From assembly GCA_029582165.1 (NCBI GenBank), contig CM055872.1, forward strand, positions 5,611,582-5,675,581: a DNA stretch of 64,000 nucleotides. Reading direction: 5' to 3'. A program made the translations under genes and the position numbers. The notes under the pieces were generated by a model, which had not been told where the DNA came from, searched no databases, and saw only the letters and a list, made by a program, of their open reading frames with translations. The stretch comes from Portulaca oleracea (taxonomy: Eukaryota; Streptophyta; Magnoliopsida; Caryophyllales; Portulacaceae). Positions 15,376 through 28,750 of the stretch are shown piece after piece (position 1 is the stretch's first letter; every line of letters starts with the position of its first letter).

Positions 15376-15840
15376 TACTCCCTCCACTTTTATTTAATGG
15401 TGCGTTTGGTAATTTCCCGTGAAAGACTTTCTCAGGAAAGATTTTCCTGGGAAAGATTTTCTCTAGCCCCTCATGAGAAACTTTTTTCTGAGGTTGTGTG
15501 GGAAACAATGGGTTCCACATTAAAACTTTTCCATAGATTATGGAAAACCAAACATGGGAAAGTTTGTCAACTTGGAAAAGTTGACCAACTTTCCCGGGAA
15601 AGTTTCTCAACCAAACGCCCCATAAGTGTTAATCTAAATATTTATGTTAGAACTTTTAATTGTTAATATCTAAATTTATATAATGATTCACCATATAAAA
15701 TTAATATCATTAAATTCGATATAAAAATATTATTAAAGAAATATATATCATATTTTTATAAGAATATTATATGAAAAATTATTAATTAAAAATAGATCTT
15801 AAAAAGCATAAATAATAGATAAAAAAGGGTAAGAAATACT
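15376..15840. mobile_element. Stowaway-like MITE interrupted by a Tourist-like MITE
   Basis: Starts TACTCCCTCCACTTTTAT. After the nested element the interior resumes with TTCACCATATAAAATTAATAT, typical of the same family at 17858, 39774, 51315 and 60318. The right end is eroded near 15840. Confidence 0.65.
15395..15625. mobile_element. Tourist-like (PIF/Harbinger) MITE
   Basis: Body 15398-15622 with inverted ends TGGTGCGTTTGGT and the complement of TGGGGCGTTTGGT, rich in GGGAAAGTTT / AGACTTTCTC. It is flanked by the perfect 3-bp duplication TAA (15395-15397, 15623-15625), the Harbinger signature. Inserted in a Stowaway-like element. Confidence 0.85.
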
Positions 15841-17857
15841 TAAAATCAATACACTACTTTTATATTTCAAGAAAAGAAAGAAATTATTAAACTTTTTCCA
15901 AATGCTTTTTAGCTTTCTTTTTGGTGCTTTTCTTATGGTCCCATTGAATTTATTCCTTGAGTGCATGGAATAAACTTTGATAATGTTCAAGACTCCTCAC
16001 CTAAAGAGATGTCACTATTTACTTTAATTTTAGCTTGCCCACACGATCTTTTTCATAGTGACTGATGAATTATTGAGCTCAATTAAGACTTAAGAGGGGA
16101 GGGCAATCATAAAGCTATACAATTAGGCAGGTACTGTTGAATTTTCCTCCTGGTTTTGTGAATGAGTTTTTCACTTTGTAATTTTAATGTGAAAGACTTT
16201 AGATAGGGGAAATCATGAAATTTTTTTATTAAATTTATATCCACTGTTACTACATTTTGTTATCTATGGATAAGTTAACTGCATATATTGTTCATGGATA
16301 ATTAGAGATACTACTCATGAAAATAAATATTATTAAAATCCTCATTAATTATCTTTCTGATTAAATCTCATAATCCAAAATCTTTCAACCTAAAATGTCA
16401 AAATCAAAACCCCTTTGTAAATTTCAACTTCTACGATTTATCAACTATATTCAATAGTTAGATTTATCATGTAGTGTTGAATTTTCTTCCTTGTTTCGTG
16501 TTTTCAATAACCTATCAATGATATTTAGGGAAAATTAACTTTAAAAATGTACATACGCTACCGATCCCTACTTACAATATGTTGCATTTTATGGTACCTA
16601 ATCCTACTCCATAGTTTCACTTTGGGCATTTTTAAAGTTTTAAAATTTTCTAATTGTGTTCATGTCTTTGTCTACCTCTAGGCTCTAGAAAGGTTAAGAA
16701 CTTTTAGATCTTTGTTAGAACCTAAAAAATTATTATGATTTTGAAAGGAGTAAAAGAGGGAAAAAATCATAAAAATTAGAAAAATCGAAAAAAATTTAGC
16801 GCAAATCTTGTAAATTCACTAAAAATCATGAGGAATTGTTATGCTAAGTTTAGAACAAATGCAAATCAAAATCTTTGACATTAGGGTTCACACGCTATGG
16901 CGGTTAAAAAAAATACAAAAGGTTCAAAGTAGATAGTGACGTATATTTCCACTATTGTGATTACAAATATCATCTAATAGTCCAAAGTATAGATTGTATA
17001 GAATCCTATTTTCCTTTTAAAATTAGTGAAGCATTGGTTTCTTATAATAAAGGATGACATAATTCAAGATAAGAGTCTAATAATAGATAGTATTAGGGCT
17101 ACAGATAACAAGTATCACTTGTTTATCTCGGTTGATTTATATATTATATTGTTTTTTTTACTCCAAGTAAATTTGGCCTGCTCATTGGGTCTCTATCTTA
17201 AGGATAGCTTCAGTAAGTTTTACAGAACGTGGAGAGCAGGTATATATATTGATACATACCTCTCCAGGCTGGATGAGAAAGAAAGGAAGAGAGAGAAAGA
17301 GGAGTTGAATGAGAACCGAAGTGATGGATGAGAAATGAAATGCTCCAATAGATAGGAGTGAACACGAAAAACTTGGACTGCATGGAGTAACATGAACCAG
17401 AAAATTGAATTTCTTAAGATTGAAAGTAGTTTACAAAAGGAGAGGAAATGATTTTCACTAAAAATAACTTTTCGCATTTTTTAATTACCAAAGATCTGAA
17501 AGTTGGAAAGTTATTTTCTAAAAAATGATTTTTCTTCCACCAAACACACACCCTAGGTTAAAAATTTATTTTCATACATAGTGCAATTTCAATGGCTTTA
17601 TAAATACAAAAATGGTCAATCACAAATACAACGATCGATGTGGCTTTAATGCTTTGTTTTTCCTTCTTCTCTCAATTATAGGTACTTACTCATTGCTAGT
17701 GTTCTCTAAAACAATGATGAAACACGTCAATAGAAACAGGACAATATAGATAATAATGTTGAGACAAATGTCCACTTGCTTTGATTACTTGCTTGCAAAC
17801 ACAAATTTTGCAATGTAGATGCAATAACTCACTCACAACCCTACCAACCATATAACA
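15841..17857. other. Intergenic, AT-rich, no gene seen
   Basis: About 2 kb. Short open frames (such as 17026-17331) have no recognisable domain and a skewed AT composition. I could not place any transposon ends. Confidence 0.4.
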
Positions 17858-18116
17858 TACTCCCACTGTTCCATATTAATTATCGTCTTTGAAAGTTGTG
17901 TAGTCAAATTTTAAAAATTTTGACCATAAATTTCTCAATATATACAATAAGTTGCTATATAAAACTAGCACCATTAAATTCATAACGAAAAACACTATCA
18001 TAAAAGTATAATATTGCGATTGTTAAACATATTATGTAAGAAATTATCAATCAAAAAATGATATTGGAGACTGTGAAAGTCAAAATTATGACAATTAATA
18101 TAGAACGGAGGGAGTA
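17858..18116. mobile_element. Stowaway-like MITE
   Basis: TACTCCCACTGTTCCATATT at the left and the complement of TACTCCCTCCGTTCTATATT at the right. About 259 bp. The interior matches the copy at 39774. Confidence 0.85.
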
Positions 18117-18400
18117 CCAGGAAGTTTTCAAGTAAGGGAATGCATGTGTTTGATGTGTAGTTTGATATGCACTGTATGTTTATCATATGTGACTATACAT
18201 GTGGTTTGGTTTGGCTCTAACATTGATGGTGGGCTATACATGCTAGCTCTTCTATTACATTGTTAAGTACTTTGGAGGGTCCCAAAACATGCAAGTTTGT
18301 TCTTGTACACTACTGGCTAGTGGCTATGATTGAGTTTATTATAGTCTTCATACACTGCACACATGACTGAGATGAAGTCAATCACAACAATTCAAAGATA

Positions 18401-18798
18401 AAAAAAGTGGGAGTAAATTACATTTACCCTACCTCACATTTGTGGTAATAATTTTTGCACACCCGACATTTGGGAAATAATTTTCACCCTATCTGACATT
18501 AAGTGAAAGTGATTTTTAGTGGCAAAATCTAATCACTTCTCATCAGAAATAAAACGATGAAATGATCATTTAAGTCATTTCCTTCTAAATATTAATGGAC
18601 AACTTGATACATTTACATAGTCATATAGGGGCACTATTGTATTTCCTCATTTCCGATGAGAAGTCACAAGATTTTACCGCTAAAAATCACTTTCACTAAA
18701 TGTCAGGTAAGGTGAAAATTATTTCCCAAATGTCGGGTGTGCAAAAATTATTACCACAAATGTCAAGTAGGGTAAATATAATTTACTCAAAAAAGTGG
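18401..18798. mobile_element. MULE-type MITE, long inverted repeats, 10-bp duplication
   Basis: Body 18411-18788, flanked by perfect AAAAAAGTGG duplications. Arms of well over 100 bp start GAGTAAATTACATTTACCC and include TTTTTGCACACCCGACATTT. The single-stranded form would fold into a hairpin. A sister copy lies at 20356. Confidence 0.9.
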
Positions 18799-19113
18799 GC
18801 TATTTCCTGAAAAATCGGTAATTTCATTAAGACATTTGAGTAATCTCATGTTGCTTGCTCTTACCAATTTGGTGAATGCTACGTGTAGTAGTGGGACCGA
18901 ACTTTGGGCCCATTAGCACCCTCTTCCTCTCCACTACATTCTACCGGCTTTCAGGTTATCTCTTGAAATAGGGATCTAATGAGTTAGACTGCTTACTTAT
19001 GTAAAAAAAAAAAAAAAATTAAAAAAATACTGCTTGGCATGAGACAACATTATTAGAGCCAAAATCCATCTTAAATGATGATTTGGTTGAATGTATTTTT
19101 TGTGTAACAGTAC
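18799..19113. other. Intergenic, no feature seen
   Basis: Spacer with an A15 run near 19003. Nothing recognisable. Confidence 0.4.
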
Positions 19114-19332
19114 TACTACCTTCGTCCCTAAATAACAGTCTATTTAACTCAATTTTGACCGTTGATTAATCACAAATTACAATGAGTGACAATATAAACT
19201 TAATATCATTGTAATTTTTAGTACAATATATTTCTAATGGTGATAATTTCATATTGTAAATCATTACAATTTATGAGTAATCAACGGTCAAAGTTGAGTC
19301 AAATGGACATTTATTTAGGGACGGAGGTAGTA
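19114..19332. mobile_element. Stowaway MITE
   Basis: TACTACCTTCGTCCCTAAAT at the left and the complement of TACTACCTCCGTCCCTAAAT at the right. The arms continue through a conserved ACCGTTGATTA block. About 219 bp, bounded by TA. Confidence 0.9.
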
Positions 19333-20355
19333 TATATGTTGTGTTTGAGGCTTTTTGATTAAATTTGAAAAGATGACTCCTTTTTTGCGGTTTAATTATA
19401 TCGGTGCATGCTAAAAATATTGAATTAGATTAGCTTAATTATTATTATTTTTCTTTGCACAAATGGCGTCAAAAAGTGATGCCTATGTCACACGAATATA
19501 TCCAGAAAAATATATCAGCTATACTTAACTAGATGTCCCCTCAGGCTAAGGTCTGACACTGGTCCTCACTTCAGAGAATCCAATTTTTTATCCTCATTTG
19601 TAAAACTTACATTTATTCTAAATTTCTAACTTGTTCTAGCTATAGCTAGTAAGTAGCAAGTGTACTTCAAAATATCACCGCTGGTATATTACTGGGCCCA
19701 GTAATATACTATCTCTGTCAATAAATAATTATTGTTGAGATTTATTTATGAGTAAAAATATCCTATATCGAAAAAGTAAAGAGAAAGGACATGGTGTATA
19801 TGTCAAGTGGGCTACTCCTCTTAACACCTATTGGTTTTAAGATGAAACCTCACTTAACTTGTGTACCATGAGTCTATGGGTCTTGGTTCAAGTGGGCTCC
19901 ATCCTTGAATCTCTCCATCAATTATCTTACACTCTTTTAATATTTATTTTTATTTAATAATCATTCATATGATATTTTATTAAAAATTTGAATTTTATGC
20001 TATTTTTATAGTATTTTTTTACTATAAATTTAATGATATTAATTTTGTACAATGAATCATTATATATCGACAAAAATTAACAATCAAAATTTTTGATACG
20101 GAAAATATGACGACACTTAAATAAGAGGAGGGGGGTATATATTATGTGCAAGAAAGTAATTTAACATATTATTAAGACACCTACAAATGAAACTTGAAAC
20201 ATTTATCAGAATCGAAAATTATTAATTTACCTACTGCCTACTTTTCCAAATTCAAACATATTTTTAAATTTTTTTTATTAATTTAGAAAAATACATTAAC
20301 AAAAGGGTTCCTCAAATATTGATATATATTTGGTTACCCGGTTCAACAAAGTTGA
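19333..20355. other. Intergenic, no gene seen
   Basis: AT-rich. A segment near 19730-20130 starting TCTGTCAATAAATAATTATTG may be a decayed Stowaway-like copy, but I could not match both ends. Confidence 0.4.
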
Positions 20356-20980
20356 GTTTCAAACAGGGTTAATTACATTTACTCTATCTGACTTATGTGG
20401 TAATAATTTTTGCACACCCGACATTTGAGAATAATTTTCACCCTACCTGACATTTAAGTGGTCATAAATTTAAAGCCCCTCAAGTATCTTATAATTGATT
20501 TTTTTATTGACTTTTCCCGTGAACTGTAAAAAAATAAATATGAAGTGACCTTTATACCCTTATTGTTATTTCCTTTGACTTTCAATTAAATGTGAAATAA
20601 CTTTTGTACCCTTAGTATTAATTGTTAAGGCATTTTAAAACTCAATCACTCCACTGATTCCTCTGATTCCTCTCCCCGGCCCCCGCCCCCTCCCATACAG
20701 AAAATGAAAACCTAACCCCTCCCAAACCACCATGTCTGTCTGCTACTCTCTAACAAAGTCTTTTCCTTCTCAAATTAAAGGGGAACATTGTAATTTCACA
20801 TAGTGATATAGGGGTATTATTGTATTTTTCCATTTTCGATGACAAGTTACCGGATTCTAACACTAAAAATCACTTTCACTAAATGTCAGGTAGGATGAAA
20901 TTATTTCCCAAATATCGGGTGTGCAAAAATTATTACCGCATATGTCAGGTAGGATAAATGTAATTAACTCGTTTCAAACA
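20356..20980. mobile_element. MULE-type MITE, 605 bp, perfect 10-bp duplication
   Basis: Body 20366-20970, flanked by GTTTCAAACA at 20356-20365 and 20971-20980. The arms match those of the element at 18401 (AATTTTTGCACACCCGACAT), but the centre is longer and different, including a C-rich patch near 20680. Confidence 0.9.
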
Positions 20981-21109
20981 CATACCTTATTACCTTAATA
21001 CCAAATGAGATCACGGTGCACGCATGCTAATATATTTGATTATCATTTTTCTTTGCACAAATTAGATCAAAAAGTGCCTGATGCCAATATTTTCATATAC
21101 ACATATATA

Positions 21110-21352
21110 TTCACTATTTTTTTATATGGTTGGCTGGCTGCGGTGTCACAACACACCTCACTTTGTCACAACCCACCACAACATACTAATCTATCATAAT
21201 TTACCACAACTCATCACAATCTTTTTCACATGTACCAACACAATTTACGATTATCAAAAATAAAACTCACCACAACTTACCACAACTCATCAAATTCCAC
21301 CACAATTCCACCACACCGCAACATGTCATAACGCAACCAGCCGTATAAAACA
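21110..21352. mobile_element. GCGGT-family MITE
   Basis: Left TTTTTATATGGTTGGCTGGC and right the complement of TTTTATACGGCTGGTTGCG. The interior is a string of CACCACAACTTACC-type units. Same family as 10005, 26584, 38563 and 48181. Borders approximate. Confidence 0.65.
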
Positions 21353-21643
21353 ACATGATCTCAAAAAAGTAAATCTATTAGTTGAATTTCATTTATCTAG
21401 ATGTTCCCTTATCCTAAAGTATAACGTACAGTGGTCCTCACTTCACAGAATACCATTTGGTTTTATCTTTTCATATGTAAAACTTGATCAATTTATTCTA
21501 TATATCTACCTTGTACTCTAAAATCTCTCCACTGACACACTATTGGGGGCCCCAGTAATAATAACCTTATACATGCAAGAAGCTTCATTTATTCCCTACT
21601 GTCTTCTCTTCTCCAAGCTAAGTCCAAAACAGCATACAAAATA
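21353..21643 (+). promoter_or_regulatory. Upstream region of third peroxidase
   Basis: Spacer between the MITE and the ATG at 21644. A possible TATA box, CTATATATC, lies at 21498-21506, about 140 bases before the ATG. The element is suggested by position only. Confidence 0.35.
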
Positions 21644-23903
<2,260 letters not shown>

Positions 23904-24185
23904 AAGAAGAAGCCTTACTTTCATGTTTTTTCAGTTTTCTTTTCTCATATATATTTCTCCATTTATGTGATTTTATTTTTTTATATTTATACCCATTTCT
24001 TTTTATATTCTATTACTAGATTATACAATTTACAGATGGTGGTCATATCAAGTGTTAAACAATATTTGTCTAAATTTGTTTGGCCAATAATATTGTCAAT
24101 ATTAAATTTTGAATTATATAGATGACAGACAACGCTATTGTTAATATATTTTATTTGTTATTGTTTTCTGATTCTCAGTTTCTAG

Positions 24186-24432
24186 TACTCCTTCCATTCC
24201 TTAATATTTGTTACATTAATTAATTTTTTATTTTTTATAATATCTATCATCTTACAACTAATTTTAATACAATACTGATGATGACAATTTTTTAAATTTA
24301 TCCTTATTATTGCCAGTACAAATATAATTAACCACAATAGAAATTTATCTATTACTTTATCATTTTCAATACTACTTTCTTAAAATGTTCACAAAACTCA
24401 AATGTGACTGTTATGAAAGAATGAAGGGAGTA
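24186..24432. mobile_element. Stowaway-like MITE
   Basis: TACTCCTTCCATTCC at the left and the complement of TACTCCCTTCATTC at the right. About 247 bp, just after the third peroxidase. Confidence 0.75.
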
Positions 24433-26261
24433 TTTGTTTAAGCTTTTGCATATATAGTGGGTTTATTTGTACAATTTATTTTCTGATATTTCTCAGACTT
24501 TTCTACCTAAATAATTTAGGGAAAATAAATAGTTGGAAAATTAATGGAGACATTACATTTGCAATGATATACGTCAAGAAGAAAAAAAATTAGAATAGCA
24601 TGCTACTGATAATTAGAAAAAAAAAATAATTTAAGCGTTGATTAGTCTTTCTTAGGGATATATAAAGTTTTTGTTTGGGTACCTAAATAGTTGGAAAATC
24701 AATTCAAGTTTTAGTTAATAAAATTGACTAACAAATATCAATCATTATCGGGCATATATAGCTGTAAGGATCAAGCTCACTCACAAACAAGCTTGGGGAT
24801 ATAAAACAAAGACAAGAGAGACAGAACATGTTATAGAGTTTTGTTCAAAATTTCAGCATGATTGAAAATTTGGACACTAATTTTCCAATGTCCATTGTCT
24901 AATATATGATTTTGACCACCAATTTAAATATTTCTGAATTGTTCAATCCAAGTATCCAACCAATCCAAAAAATTAATTTTATGCACCGAATCACCGAATT
25001 TAGCCCGTAAATTAAATTTTAAATTTTACCTTATTTTATGTTTTATCTTACCTTATCATTCAAAAAAATAGTATTTATTTTTAAAAAATTTATATTGAAA
25101 ATTATTCATTCAATTCACAAAAATTATTTTAAAATAAAATAAATAAATAAATAATGTGATATTTACCGCACCCTACTGCTTACATTTTCTTACCTAACCT
25201 AATTTTACGAGATCAAGCGCTAATGTTTGGTGATTGGTAGGAGTATAATTGATGATATGACATGGGATCACCAAAGTAACATGCTACGCAACAACTTTGT
25301 GGTGGCTGAAAGCAAACCCAAACAGGAAGAAGCCATCCTTTTAACTTTCTAAAAGCAGATTCGCTTGGTTTTTCACTAAAAAGCTACTCAAATATTTAGT
25401 GACTACCAATCATGTTTTTGTTTTCTTTATCTTTTATGTTACTATATGCTACGAAAATTCCTACTAATATGTCATCGAAACGAATATTATAGATTTATTT
25501 ATCAAACAACAGAGAATTCATATAGCTGACCCTATAGATTTTTTTGTATTTTTTGTATATATATGATGTAAACCACGATATGATATTATGATGTAACAAT
25601 TGAATCAAAATTGATGTCCAAGAGTTTAGGAAAGACAAAATGTTCTAGAACTAATTTTCTTAAAATATCAATATAATTTATTAATTTTAAAATAATGGAT
25701 ATAATTAATAATGTATTATAATCATCTTCAGTAAATTATAATATTTCTATAATTTAAAAAATCACTATAAGAATACAACAACAAATTACTGAAAAAAAGC
25801 GTTGTTTGAGAGGTTCAAAAATAAACCTGGCAACCTTCCCTTATAGAGAAATTGATTCTTACCAACCAAATTACTTAAAAAAAAAATCATTGAATAATAA
25901 CTTTTAGATAACGCACTTTCACAAGATATTTACTTACATATATTATTGGGGTTAGGTTATCCATTACAAATTGATAAATCCAAAGGACATGTGAGATGAG
26001 AGAGGAGAAGGAAAGTATAGTGGTGGAGCCAAACATGTCCTAATACAAGCTTTGTTAGGTGATAAAATCCGTGAGGCCATGAATCATCACTCATCAACGT
26101 ACAGTGGACGATAGGTTGGGGGCCTGGGGCCCTAAGTAAGGGTACATGAACAGTTACGGTGGCTTTCATGACACATTTTTCTTTATATGTTAGGCCGCTA
26201 ACCCATTTGTCACGCAAGTGTAGGACAAACACTAATGATTTTGGCATCAGTAGCAAAAAAT
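24433..26261. other. Intergenic, no gene seen
   Basis: About 1.8 kb of AT-rich sequence. A 99-codon open frame on the minus strand (25957-26256) shows no domain or codon pattern I can support. Confidence 0.4.
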
Positions 26262-26580
26262 CAGGTTCGGGCTAAATTAGGTTCGGACAATTTGGACATT
26301 CAGATACAATCCCCGGATCGTAACCATGTATGAATTTCAAATTCAGAGATTGTGTGATGTCCGAAACCGGACCCAAATTGTTCGAATTTGTCCAAATCCA
26401 GATTCGTCTGATTATACCCAAACTTGAAATTAAACTAAATTTAGACACAATTTCAATATTTTAACAGAATTTCAAGGTTTGAGCACTGTTCGAAATTGAA
26501 TTTGACATAAAATTTGGAAATATGAATTTCTCACCCCAAACCCGAACCTGATCTGATTTTAGAATAGAAATTCGAACAAA
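26262..26580. repeat. CCGAACCCG-type degenerate repeat
   Basis: Scattered GGTTCGGACAATTTGG, GTCCGAAACCGGACCC and AACCCGAACCTGATC motifs in both orientations. Related to the GGCTGTCAAAAA MITE family; ends not resolved. Confidence 0.45.
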
Positions 26581-26583
26581 AAA

Positions 26584-26867
26584 TTAAGGCCACATTCTTT
26601 TATGCGGTAACTTGCGGTGTGGTACCACACCACACCGCAGTACTCAATATTCTACCACACTTCACCACATTCCACCACACTTTAGCACAATCATTACCAA
26701 AATATCTTCTCATTTTTCTCTCTCCTCAGTCCTCACTTTTCTCCTCTATTTTTACATTCTTTCTCCTCACTTATCCCACCTACCACAACTTCCATCACAA
26801 CTCAACACAACCCACCATATTTTTTCAAATTCCACCGCACTGCACTGTATAAAAGAACATAGCCTAA
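26584..26867. mobile_element. GCGGT-family MITE
   Basis: TTAAGGCCACATTCTTTTAT at the left and the complement of TTAGGCTATGTTCTTTTAT at the right. The interior is CCACACTTCACCACATTCC-like. Begins TTA and ends TAA as other copies do. Confidence 0.8.
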
Positions 26868-27491
26868 TGATCAAACCTAGTTTAATTAATTAGGGTTAAA
26901 TAAATTAAGATATTCGGATCTAACATTTTTTTGTTAACGCTAGATTTTGGGGCGGATAATCATACATGTATATATTTCTTTGAGACAATGAAATTTTTAG
27001 AAAATATGATTTGATGTATTGTTTTACGTTGATTTTAATATCAATGAAAATGATGTAAAGAGAAGGACAATTACACGTAGATTGCCAGATTGGTGAGGGC
27101 GTGAGCAAGTGGTTGACTAGTTGCAGTTATACAAGGCCACTGGCTAGAATCTAATAATCAACGTGTATTGTACTGGGAAAAGAAAACAATGAAGGGAAAG
27201 AAAATTTGGTTTTTGCAAAGGATTATTACAAGCTTTTATTATTTTGGAAAAAGACTTGTATATACAGACATCTTATTCCATCATCTAGTGATTCATCAAT
27301 AATGGAAGTGGACATGTACTGGTACTACTGAAGGAGTCTCCAAGAAGCTCAATTAAAGAGAGGAGTAGAGTGAGTACACTAGTGCCCACTTTTATAGTTT
27401 TATCCTTTTTGGCATCACATATATATATATATATATGCTTATGCTTTCTTCACCACTTCAAATTTTACTTGATGCCATGGGTTAATGTTAT
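26868..27491. other. Intergenic, no feature seen
   Basis: AT-rich spacer with a short TA tract near 27418. Confidence 0.4.
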
Positions 27492-27735
27492 TGTAGAACC
27501 ATTTCAATCAAAAATACGAGATAACAGTTACAAGTTCAATAATAATTTTATATTTGAACATGTTTTTTTATGCGAATCTCTTTTGAATTTCAGACATGGA
27601 TACCACAAGACCCTTTAAACTTACGCAAATTGACAACATGAGGCATATCACTTAAGCTGGTTCTAGTACCACTTGAAACCATTTTGAGCTGATATTTCAC
27701 GGTGCAATAATAATTTTATATGTTGAGAGTCGCAT
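27492..27735 (-). mobile_element. Diverged mini-LTR (SMART/TRIM) element
   Basis: Terminal segment 27492-27560 aligns on the minus strand with the 69-bp LTR of the element at 61118 (TGTTCAAATATAAAATTATT at its start, GGTTCTACA at its end). A tRNA-Met-primer-like GGTACTAGAACC lies at the expected end. The second LTR is strongly decayed, so the boundaries are approximate. Confidence 0.5.
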
Positions 27736-27946
27736 TCTTTTGATGTTAGAAAGAAGATAACTTGAATTCTAGAGAACATTTGGTTGGGAAATTTTATGGG
27801 AAAGTTAGTCAATTTTTTCAAGTTGAACAATTTTTCTATATTTGGTTCTCCCTAACAGATAGGATAAATTTTATAAGGGGCCCAATATTTCCCTCATAAG
27901 TTCAGTAAACTATTTCTCAATGAGTGATAGAGAAATCTATGATGAG

Positions 27947-28395
27947 TAGGGGTGGGCAATGGGCTAGGTTGGGCCGGGTCAGGGTCGACCCATTAGTCAT
28001 GTAGGGTCGGATCAGGTTAAAGTCGACCCTTCATAGTAATGGGTTTGATAAGGGATTTTTAGTAAAAATAAGGGTCGGCCCATTGACCGACCCATTTGAC
28101 CCTAAAGTTAAAATTAAGTGTATTTATACAAAAAATTAATTATGCTAATTATTATTAATGTGAAGTATTAATAATATATTTAAATGAGGTTACCATTTAA
28201 AATAATAGGAAAATTATTTATTTTGAGTTATTGAAGGCCGACTCGGTCCGGTCGATTCACCGATCCTTTAACGTAGCGAAATGGGCCGACTTATTAATGA
28301 CACGACCCTTCACCGACTCAGCCCTTTAACAACCCTCATTTTTTAGGGTCCGACCCTATTAGCCTTCTGGGGCCCCGGTCCATTGCCCACTCCTA
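27947..28395. mobile_element. Repeat with TAGGGGTGGGCAATGG ends
   Basis: Left end TAGGGGTGGGCAATGGG and right end the complement of TAGGAGTGGGCAATGGA. About 450 bp, with many GGGTCGACCC / GACCGACCC motifs. Non-coding DNA transposon-like element. No target duplication found. Confidence 0.6.
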
Positions 28396-28750
28396 ATCGT
28401 GAGGAAATCATTCCCGAAAAACTGTCAAACACACCACTAGTTTGAAACTTTGGGTACAGGTGAGCAGACTGATAATTCCGTCACCTTAGGTCCAGCCCAA
28501 ATAAATTTTAATGTGAGAATTTCTTAACTGAGCCCAACTGCTTCTTTTTACTTTCCGAAGCTCAGCCCAACAAGGAAAAGCAGCCTCGTCCAGCTCCCTC
28601 CCCACTGAGAATTGTCGGAGAAGCAACTGTGAAATTATATAGCAAGAACAGTTTCCCGCCATTCTCAACTCTCCATTACCTTCTCTCACTCTCTCTAAAA
28701 CTCGTTAACTGGATGATCACCAAACCCAATTGAACTCCAGATTCACAAAA

